Part shown: positions 29,601 to 40,800 of the stretch, in pieces | How the letters are laid out: each line of letters begins with the position of its first letter | How positions within the stretch are numbered: position 1 is the stretch's first letter | Assembly: GCA_051294375.1 (NCBI GenBank) | Contig: JBJCIZ010000239.1 | Location: forward strand, 6,298,746 to 6,362,745 | Origin: Paraspadella gotoi | Taxonomy: Eukaryota; Chaetognatha | Length of the DNA: 64,000 nucleotides | Direction: 5' to 3' | Position numbers and translations under genes: made by a program | The notes under the pieces: model-generated | What the model was told of the DNA's origin: nothing | What the model saw: the letters and a program-made list of their open reading frames with translations, nothing else | Database searches by the model: none

Positions 29601-32600
29601 TCAGACCGCCCCCCGGTCGACACTTCATCCCACTTAGCGTCCCCCCCAACCCCATTCCCCCCCCTTCAAACTCTCAACTCGCAGCAGACCCCAGAGAAGA
29701 CTCAAAGCAGACCCAACTCTCACCCTCGCAGCAGAGCAGAACCAAGAAGAACGACGTATGCCGCGTAGAACCTCAAACCCTGGCGGCGTCCCGCTGAGAA
29801 GGCTCGAAGGGCCCTCGAGGCGCGAGGAAACTGGCACGAGCATCTCGTAGATGAGAGAGTCGCAGGCGAGGGAGACCCGGAAAGCCAGGGAGGAGGGAGG
29901 CGGTGCCATGTTGAGTGTGGAGGAGGAAGCGTGCGGTGGGTGTCGAGCGGATGGCGAAGGGCTGCGTGCGAGTAGAGAGCAAGCCGCAAGCAAGAGCAGG
30001 CAAGAGACGGGGCGAGACTGTGAGCAGAAGAGAGTAGAGAGAGGTAGAAAAAACTTGAAATACATTTCAAATTTTTTACGAGTGAATTGTGAGATGGAGA
30101 GAAGCGAAGAACGAGGAGACTCTCTCGAAACAGAACGCAAGAACACTGACAGCAGTACAACCTGTCGGTTGTGAGACCTTACGAAGTCGATGTCGAGACA
30201 CTACAGAGAGAGGAGCATCAGTTTATATATTTTCCCTACACTTATTTATCACTGTGGTCTTACATTACTCTGGATTGGCGCATCTTTTCCTTTATTGGTG
30301 TCAACCTTGTTTATTCGATTCTCTCTCCTCCTCTTTTTCTTGTGTACTAATACTCTGTTATCTCAGAATCTTTCTTGTGTGCCATCTGTAGCTATTTGAC
30401 TGTTATTGCTTTCTTTAACATTGTAACTTGTAGTTTTCCTTCTTATTCATTTATCGGTGTGTTTGTTAAGATATATTCCACACACTTACTTCTTTTTTTA
30501 CATCTTTTGATTTCCACCTTCTGTCTTTCGTGTGCCTGCCCTCTTAATCTCATCGCTTTGGTTTCGACCTCGTCCCGACTCTAGATCGCGCCACACCCCC
30601 ACCCTCACTCAAAAAGAAAACTCAACACCGATATATATAACATCCCATACAACCACCAGACACACACCCGAACGAACCGCCCACAACAAAATGAAGGCCA
30701 AATACTACGTTCAGCCTCAACAAAGTCGGAGAGCGAAGAGCTCAGCGCCCACGTGGCGCGATGGTGCCCCGCAAGCGACAAAGTGTTGTTAAACGTATCA
30801 TTCCACCACACCCACGCTTTCTCTCTCTTAAAATTTGATATCCTGCTTTAATTTGTAAATATGAAGCCGCTAATTTTCTCTCTGCGCAGTAACCTCCTAT
30901 TTTTTTTTCTCTCTTTCCTGCTCCATCATCCCAACTGTCCTCTACGATTACGAGAGTCTGGTTTGTTCACCATATATCGTCCCTAATATACAATACTCTC
31001 CTCGCTCTCGATATAAGCAAGTTCAGCAGTTTTTCCTATATAATAGTTCAGAATCATAATAGGCGTAAGGGCAGAAATACAATCCTCCTATCTATTATAA
31101 TTTCAGAGGCCAAATTTATTTTTCAATAAAGTGGAAATAATAAGTTTATCTAAATATGTCATCCCGCTTTCGTAGCTATTATTTCTATACAATAGCCCCG
31201 AGGCTCTGTACAATCTGGCCATTAGTCTAATCCTAATTTCAGGACAAGGCTTTAGGGTTTCATACGAACACGCGTGTAGCGGTGGACTGGAGAGGTACCC
31301 AACAGGGAACTCTCGGATAGCCAAAAAGACAACATTGAAGGTCCCGCATAGAGGCGCTTACTCTAGCAATTAGAAGTGTGTTTCGTCCGCAAGTTCTAGG
31401 GACATGCTTACGCTCATACTTTAGAGAAAGGACTCTGCCTATGGAATTGAATTGAAATATTCTACGACTGCACCAGCATATATCTCGGATCGACGCGACA
31501 GTCTCGGACTTCTACATACCGCGACTCGCCCTACCTGCGCGTACAATGCCCATTATATCTGTAGTATATAACATATGATACATAAGTGTTTGCGAGATGC
31601 CGGTAGTTCCGGCCGCCCCACACTGTAACACATTACTAACCTCGCTAGCCAGCTCGTTTAAGGTCAGGGGCCAAGATATTTATTTAGAATACATCTCGGT
31701 GAAATTGATGTGACGAATCTCCCTTCAGCTGGGTACGCATAGTACCGTCTTTGCATAACGACGTACTGTGTATGCCCCCTTTCTGTTTTAGTAGAATTTC
31801 ATAGGAAAATTTCCACCCCGAAGAGCAAACATGGCGCATATCATCCTGACATACAGATACTAACCCCACACCGTATGGGCCATCACACACGTCCAAGACG
31901 CCATCCACCTGACCCACACTTCATCAACAGCGTAAGCGCATTCCCACCGTCGTCATGCAGAGTGCCCATGCGCCGGACAACGTCGCACACGAAAGACCGC
32001 AAATGTCTCTGATCCCAGACTTTTGACCGCGCCGCGACAACGACTCACCTCATCAAGAGGCCGCACTCGCGCGTGTCCACTCGCCGGCTCGAACCGCCAC
32101 ATACCTCGCGGCTGTCGTGTGGCCTCAGTATGCAACTCTGCTGCCCGGACTGCCTCCTGTCAGCGTGAGCGCGGAGACTCCGGGAAAAGAGAGGAGGCGA
32201 GGCAGATCGGTAGGAAAGCGTGTCAGCGGACCTCTTGTGCTTCCCGGATTCTCCGGTGCATACTGCGGTCTGGTCCGCTGATTATGTTTCCACCTAACTC
32301 CCGGGTTTCTTTCGTCATATCGTATCGAATGGTCTAAACACGCAACGCTCACTATAAATTAGACAGTCTCCGTATAGCGTGTGTGCGTCTTACGCCTCAT
32401 TGTCTCAAAAGACAATACGGAATATGAAGATCGCACACTCAGAATGACCTATTATTCGTGAGGACCTCCTGCCGTACCGGCGCCAGACCTATGCCAGGAC
32501 AATCCCTAATAACTATCAGAATGGAAGAGAATAAGAATGACGTCGCTGAGAGGCGTCACCCGGCTCCATCTTCAACACATTACTTCGTATACCAAATACA

Positions 32601-35600
32601 CGCGTCCTGCCATCAGACGTCTCGTTTATGTCATAGTCATTCCTTGGCAAAGTGCTCCTCACCATCTCGAAGAGTAACAGTTTCAAAGGAAAAATTAAGG
32701 ACCCGCAATTTCTTGGCGCGTGCACGCCCTCCTCATCTACTGCGGTTAGTACAATATGTGCTCGTGCTGATACCGTAAAGTAGTTATGTTTCAGTTATAT
32801 AATGGCACAACACTCTATTAGGACAGGTCATATCGCCTCTCGCTTCGTGTCCGACATTGTCTCCAAATGGCATGAACACAAGTAACTCGTTTTATATACT
32901 TTCTCCTTCTCTTCTGGACAAATCTAATAGAGGCAACCTTCATCTTCTACTCCTCTCTCTTTTTTTCTTTCTTTCTTTCTTTCTTTCTTTCTTGCTTTTT
33001 TTTCTTCTTTAACTTGTAACATGTAGTTTCCTTCTTTCTTTATGTTTTCTTTCCTTCTTTTTTTAAATTTTTTTTCACTCTTTCTTTCTTCTCCTTTCTT
33101 CCTCTTCCTCTTTAANNNNNNNNNNNNNNNNNNNNNNNNNNNNNNNNNNNNNNNNNNNNNNNNNNNNNNNNNNNNNNNNNNNNNNNNNNNNNNNNNNNNN
33201 NNNNNNNNNNNNNNNNNNNNNNNNNNNNNNNNNNNNNNNNNNNNNNNNNNNNNNNNNNNNNNNNNNNNNNNNNNNNNNNNNNNNNNNNNNNNNNNCAGCA
33301 GAAAGTGGACGATCATCCAACCGCGCCCGATGACGCTGTAATGAGGCAAACCTTCGGTCCAGATGTCCTCGACGATCCCCTGGCAGAGAGGGTGCGCCAC
33401 AAACTCTTTTTGCCTTTTGTGCATCGCGTCCTTTGAGGAAGGGGGGGAAAACAATATTAATAATGTATAACTAAAGACTAAATGCATCGCTGGGCTATAT
33501 TTTTCAAAAGAGCCCCAAATCTGCTTTAATTCTATTTAAGGAAAGTTTTAGGTTTAAAGATTAGGTTACGGGTCAAGAATTTGGAAAGACATTAAGGTCA
33601 AGGTTTAGGATTAGAAGTTAAAGTTTGGGTTAGGGATTAGTTATTACTGTTAGAGAAAATTATATGGGAATTGAATTGAAATATTCTTTGAACAATTGTG
33701 AGAGAGTCTTGATTGAAAGCTTACAGGGTCCTTTTATGTTATCTTGTAATAGTGAAAGGGGCCGTAACTTACTTTAGCATGTTTAAGGTCAGGGGCAAGA
33801 TAGTTTATTTATTAAATGTATGTGTAATCTTTATATTGGTTTTACAAATTTCATTAGAAAATTTCCCCCCAAAAAATGATATCATCTAAATCTAACCACG
33901 ATTCCAACGACGACGACCAACTGCCCACACCTTCAGCACAGCGTAAGGATCCCACCGTCCATGCGAATCCGTCCGTCCCAGCAGCGTTTCCACCTCCGCG
34001 CCGCGACAAGCTCCCAGCAGAGCCGCGGCGTGGCCACTCGCGGCAGCCGCCATCTCGCGATAGTCCTCGAAGAACTTGGGCTCCTTGAGAATCGGGAGAG
34101 GAGGTAGGAAAGTATAGATTGGGTCGGTCGGTCGGTCTGTCGGTATGTCTATCCGTTTTGTTATGTTAAAAATGCATATAATTCGCCTATAGTCGGTTGC
34201 TCATTTGTTAAGACAGGAAAAAACCTCAAATTTTAGTGACTGCTAGCGCCGCCTTCAGGAAATCCTAAAACTATAAGGAATAAAAGACGGAATTACTTGT
34301 CATAAATACACGGGCTCAGAACGTTTTTTAGTCATGTCATGTCATGTCATATCAGGTGATCAAAGGAAAATTCACGATTGGATGAACCGATCTTGTTAAA
34401 AATATGTTTACTGTTTGTCCGTAGTTATTTTTTATTTCACAATCTTTGACAGTCTTTCTATCTTTCATTGTCGATGCTGAAGTAATTTTAATCGGTCTCT
34501 TCTAATAGAGGCAACTCTATCCGTCTGTCAATCTGTGGATAAGGCCCCAAGTTGGCAGAAAATTTTCATAAGTAACTTCTTAGCCAAGCTTGAGCAGATG
34601 TTTTCACTCAAATGTGACACCGGGTAACAGCATAAGAAGTCTCGCTTAAAGGCGAGATAAACTTGTCCCTAAGCCCGAGTACAAATCTGTCTCTCCGCTC
34701 CTAACTGCGATATGATTATTTAATATGATCTTGAATGCGATTGAATTTCTCAATCTCATTTACANNNNNNNNNNNNNNNNNNNNNNNNNACCTCCTGTGT
34801 TAAAGCCGAAGTGAAAATGTAAAAAAATTTAACCATAAATACAATTGTAAAGGTAATAGGTAAGTAAGAATAAAAAACTCATGAACATTAATTTATAAAA
34901 AATTTTATTATAAATTGTAATTACGCATTAGCTTTATTTAAACCATACTGAAGTTTTAAATTCATAACAGCCTTTTTTTCATTTGGATTCTTCTGTTCTT
35001 GAAGTGATAGAAAGACAATAAAACTCCTAATTTAAATTTCTCATTCATTTCATCTCTCTCTTCTCTCTCTCTCTCTCCTCTCTCTCTCTCCCCCGTCCTC
35101 TCTCATCTCTTCCTCTCTCTCTCTCTCTCCTCTTCTCTCTCTCTCCTCTCTCTCTCTCATCTCGCCTTGTAGGCCTTTGGGATTGCCCATTCCCGAAGAC
35201 GTCCACAACACTGTTGGTGAGGAATTCTTCTTGTAGAGTGGACTTTCCCCAGCGGGGATTCGCAGAGAGGGAAAGAATTAGTCACGGGGTCGGTGCGGAT
35301 GTGGCAGTAGTTCCTGAGTTAAAGGGGAGGGTAGTTCATCTGGGTGGGAATCATTTTCGGACCGTTGCGTTTTCCAAGGAACAAAGAATTTTAGGGAAAA
35401 AAGGGAAAGAAACGGAAGAGAAAAGGAATTTAAATGTTCCGTTTTCTGTTCTGTTTCTGTCTGTTCTGTTCTGTTTTGTTCCGTTTTGTTCTGCCTGTTC
35501 GTTTCTGTTCTTTTCAATTTTCCGTTTACCTTCCCTTTCCTTTTCCATGTCCCTTTTCTTTTTTCATTCCCTTTTCCTTTCCATTCTTCCCTTTTTCCTT

Positions 35601-37804
35601 TTCATGTCCCTTTTCTTTCATTTCCTCTTCCCCTTTTCATCTTCCTTCTACAACTCACCCTGAGGCAAAATAGAAGAAACTGATTATCCCATCGAGGAGA
35701 AGCAGATTGATGGACAGCCGACGCCCATGAACAAACACGTAGCTCACGTCCTGATCGTGCTGCAACAGACATGATTCCTGCAGCACGCACCGACAACCGA
35801 GAAGCGGTTCACTGGCAGATCTGACAGCAGCCGCCAGGAAGCGAGAGCAGCGGTGGGCGAGGAAAGAAGAAAATCTCCGCAGCCAAGAGGTAATTCTCGG
35901 AAGACGTCCAGAGGCGTAACGAGATGAAGGGGATGGGGAAGCTCCGGAGAGAGAGAGAGAGCAGAGAGAGAAGAGTGAGGTAATTAGAGTGAAACGGAGA
36001 GTAGAAACCGCCCAAGCGAGGCGGAGAGAACGGAGACAAGACGCTGACCCCTACGAGAAGGAGGTGAGTTATTTTGGCAAATTTGTGAACACTCCGTGGC
36101 CACGGACGCCGAAATTACCCATGCAGGTTTTTCACCCATTAAACTTTATTTTTGACTAAATAAAAACTTTAGTTACATTGAACGCTTTATTAAATTATTT
36201 ATATTTCACATAAATTGTTTATCAGATCATTATTTTACCGGACTTTTGATATCAAGTCTCCAATGCACCACGAATTCAAATATTAAACTTTAGATGGCAT
36301 TTATTTTATATGCGAGCCCATACTCTGACTAATTGTATCATTTAATAAGGACTTTTGTTTTTCATTAAAACTAAAGAGTCTCATCTGTTAACTTTTGTTT
36401 TCATTAATTGCTTTCTTTAACTCTTGTTTTATCTTGAAATTATTCAGTGTCTTGATTTTACTCTTCCAATGAATAAATTGATATACTTTTATATCCTGAA
36501 TGTTTTTTATCTCCTTCTCATCAATGTAACTAATACTATTTACAAAAAGAGAGAACTTTCAAACTAGAGGAGAATCTTTTCATCAATCAAATAATTAAAA
36601 GACAATCAGTTGATACCATAACGTTGTGCCTTCCCTGCGGTCAACTACAGCTAATACATCTAAGAACCACATTCGTTGTCCTGTGGTCGTCATCAACCGT
36701 CTACTAGCTACAGGTCGGCCGTCCCCGATCCAACCTGATCTCCACACCGACTAACGCTTCCCAAACATATTGCTTTTCAATAACAACGATCTAAATTAAA
36801 ACAAATAAAAAGTAAATAAGATTAAAAACAAACAACAACAACAACAGCAACAACAGCAAAAACAAACAAAAAACAACAAAAACGAAAAACACAAATACCT
36901 CCACCCCCTCCCGCCCGCCGCCGCCGCCGCGCCTTCCCCTTCCCTCGCTTGACCAAAAAACCCGACGCCCCAAGTGAACGTTAAGACGCCGCGAAACCCG
37001 CCGCCGTCCGACGCGGGCGTACAAGTTCCACGACTGAGAAAAGTAGAGTCGCGCCGCTTTGGCGCAACGCCAAGGAACGGCGCCGGCCACGTGCGCCGCC
37101 AGCGCCGCCCGAAGTAGACGAGAAGTACGAGGCTCGATCGTCGAGCGCCTTGGCGGTGGAAGCTCATGTGGCGGGGACCTCCAAAGGCCTGCTTGGTCAC
37201 CTGTGGTGGGGAGATGGGATTGAATTGGTCGCTTGAAAGAGATTGATTGGTGAAAGGAGACCGGATAATGATTTGGTTCGAAATGATTGGGAGGGAATTG
37301 AAGGAAAGAGTTGATTAGTTCGTTCGGATTGATTGATTTGATTGACTAATTCTGATGGTTTTGACCAATTAAAAATCGAATTAGAAAAAATTGGGAAAGA
37401 TTTCCTAAAAAAAAATAATACGCACGCTACTCACCTTCTCATCTCTTGCCTTACACTATCCTCTCCTTCACCTCAATTCCCCCACACAACCCTTAGACTC
37501 GTCTCTCACCCCACCCCCCGTTCGCACACTTCATCCCCTGGTCCCCCCCCAACCCATTCTCCCCCCCTTCAAACTCTCAACCCGCCAGAAGCAGACAAAG
37601 ACAGAACACTCAAGAGCAGACCCAACTCTCACCTCGCAGCAGAGCAGAACCAAGAAGACGACGTATGCCGCGTAGAATCTCAAACAATCTGGCGCGTCCG
37701 CTGAGAAGGTCGAAGGCGTCGAGGCGGAGGGAAACTGGACGAGCATCTCGAGGATCGGGGCGAAAGCCGGGCGTTCTTTTGAGGTGTGTGTGTGTGGAGA
37801 GAGA

Positions 37805-37878
<74 letters not shown>

Positions 37879-40800
37879 GAGAGAGTTTTCTCTCTATTAT
37901 CCTTGTTTCTTTTGATTTTTTCTCTTTTTGCTTTTATTCCATTTTTCTCTTTCTTTCTTCTTTCTTTCTTTTCTTTCTTTCTTTCTTTCTTCTTTCTTCC
38001 TTTCTTTCTTTCTTTCTTTCTTGCTTTTTTTTCTTCTTTAACTTGTAACATGTAGTTTCCTTCTTTCTTTATGTTTCTTTCCTTCTTTTTTTAAATTTTT
38101 TCACTCTTTCTTTCTTCTCCTTTCTTCCTCTTCCTCTTTAACCCCACCCCCACTCACCCCCCTTTCTTCCCCGTCCCCCGCCCGCGACGACGGACCCCAC
38201 AAGTAAGCCGAGGTCAGCGGGAGCAGCGCCAGGCTAGCCAGAAAGTGAGGACGAATCATCCAACCCGCGCCCGATGACGCTGTAATGAGGCCACAACCTT
38301 CGGTCCAGATTGTCCTGACGATCCCACTGGCGCAGAGAGGGTGCGACACAAACTTCTTTTTTGCCTTTTGTGCACATCGCGGTCCTTTGAGGAAGGGGAA
38401 AAAAACAATATTAATAATGTATAAACTAAAGACTAACAATGCATCGCTGGGCTATATTTTTTCAAAAGAGCCCCAAATCTGCTTTAATTCTATTTTAAGG
38501 AAAGTAGTTGGTTTAAGATTAGGTTACGGGTCAAGGAATTTGGAAAAGACATTAAGCGTTCAAGGTTTAGGATTAGAAGTTAAAGTTTGGTTTAGGGATT
38601 TAGTTATTACTGTTAGAGAAAAATTATATGGGAATTGAATTGAAATATTCTTTGAACAATTTGTAGAGAGTCTTGATTGAAAGCTTTACAGGGTGGTCCC
38701 TTTATGTTACTCTTGTAATAGTGAAAGGAGGCCTAACTTACTTTAGCATGGTTTAAGGTTCAGGGGCAACCCAGTTTTACTTTATTACACTGCTATGCGT
38801 GTTAATCTTTATATTGGTTTTACAAAATTCATTGAAAATTTCCCCCCAAAAAATGATATCATCTAATCTAACCACGATTCAACGACGACGACCAACTGCC
38901 CACACCTTCAGCACAGCGTAAGGATCCCACCGTCCATGCGAATCGTCCGTCCCAGCAGCGTTTCCACCTCCGCGCCGCGACAAGCTCCCAGCAGAGCCGC
39001 GGCGTTGGCCCACTCGCGGCAGCCGCCCATCTTCGCGATAGTCCTCGAAGACTTGGGCTCCTTGAGATCGGGAAGAGGACGGTAGGAAAGTATAAAATGC
39101 TCGGATCCGGAGCAGGGTCTCGTTCGAGTACCTCTAGTCCATATCCATTTTGATATGTGTAAAAAAATGCATATAATTCGCCTATAGTCGGTTGCTCATT
39201 TGTTAAGACAGGGAAAAACCTTCAAATTTTAGTGACTGCTAGCGCCGCCTTCAGGAAATCCTAAAACTATAAGGAATAAAAGACGGAATTACTCTGTCAT
39301 AAATACACGGGCTCAGAAGTTTTTAGTCATGTCATGTCATGTCATATCAGTGATCAAAGGAAAATTCACGATTGGATGAACCGATCTTGTTAAAAATATG
39401 TTTACTGTTTGTCCGTAGTTATTTTTTATTTCACAATCTTTGACAGTCTTTTCTATCTTTCATTGTCGATGCTAAAGTAATTTTAATCGGTCTCCTTCTA
39501 ATAGAGGCAACTCTATCCGTCTGTCAATCTGTGGATTAAGGCCCCAAGTTGGCAGAAAATTTTCATAAGTAACTTCTTAGCCAAGCTTGAGCAGATGTTT
39601 TCACTCAAATGATGACCACACGGGTAACAGCATTAAGAAGTCTCGCCTTAAAGGCGAGATAAACTTGTCCCTAAGCCCGAGTACAAATCTGTCTCTCCGC
39701 TCCTAAAACTGCGATATGATTATTTAATATGATCTTGAATGCGATTGAATTTCTCCAATCATCATTTACATGTTGTAAGTTAAATCTAAAATGGCGTTGA
39801 TTTATTCTGGAATTTTATATTAGTCTGTTTTTCGGTTTTCAGTATGTTTCATTACATACAGTATACAAATAAGCTATTATATTAACTACCTAAATATACT
39901 TTACCTACCATGTGTACCGTCTCTCGCACCTGCTTGGCTCGGCGCAGCACGCCGCGCGAAAAGTCGAAGCAGAACCCGCACGGGATCCTCAGCTCGCAGC
40001 AGGGTTGGTGACGCTAGGCAAGGCCCCAACTCATTGGCCCTGAAAAGCGCTCGGCCGAGCAGGCGCCATCTCCAAGGTTTCCGGCGTCTTTGAGGAACGA
40101 TGCGGCGCGCCGCTCGGAGACAGAAGCCCATCGGCTGAGAAGAGAGACGAGGGGGAAATTGGTCCACGAGAGAAGCGACGAGCTGAGATGAAGAGGGGAA
40201 GAAGGAGGAAGAGGAGGTGGGATGGAGGAGGAGGAGGAGGGGGGTGGAAAGAGGACGGGACAGCGAAGGAGTAACGGAAGAGGAGGTTGAGGGACCTAGA
40301 GGAGGTATGGGAGGTGGAGGTTGGCAGGAGGAGGGAGGAAGAGGCCAGGTGAGGGTGGAAAAGAGAGAGTGGAAGGAAGAGGAGGAAGAGGAGGGGTGGG
40401 ATTAAAGATTAAAATAAATAAAAAAAACAAAAACTAAAAATGAAAAAAAAAAGAAACATAAGCGATGAACACAAACGAAGCAAACAAAAAAAAAAACAAA
40501 TAAACATTGAACATAGAAACAAAACAAAAAACAATAAACTAAAAGAAAAAAAAAAACAAACAAAAATAAACGAAACCAAACAACACAAAACAAAAAGAAC
40601 GAAAAAAAAAACTAAACCCTCCACCTTAAATCAACACCCTCTCCCTCCTCCTCCTCCTCTCCTCCTCCTCCTCGCCCCCTTTTTTCTTGTTGCCCCCTAT
40701 ACCCAACGGATCAGCAGCAGCTCTCGGAAAAGTCGGAGCTGCTGAAGCCGACTCTCCGAACGCCGCCGGAGAGACGCGATGGAACCGAAGCCGAAACCGG

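Larger units (their letters stand above)
34790..39770 (-). repeat. TRPC copy 2 block
   Basis: Colinear with 26,910-29,860 and then 32,940-34,764. Exon equivalents are about 35,170-35,330 (pore), 35,659-35,945 (S4-S5), 36,903-37,200 (S2-S3), 37,633-37,775 (S1), 38,158-38,384 (FVAHP) and 38,906-39,060. Differences from copy 1 are mostly indels. It continues without a break into the unique 5' exons at 39,909-41,609, so this copy carries the gene start and copy 1 the gene end. Confidence 0.82.

Noticed and set aside
31103-32778. Several 60-100 residue open frames in 31-32.8 kb
   Set aside because: They fall in the scrambled segment, where even base composition gives random open frames. None matches the TRPC exons they should represent.
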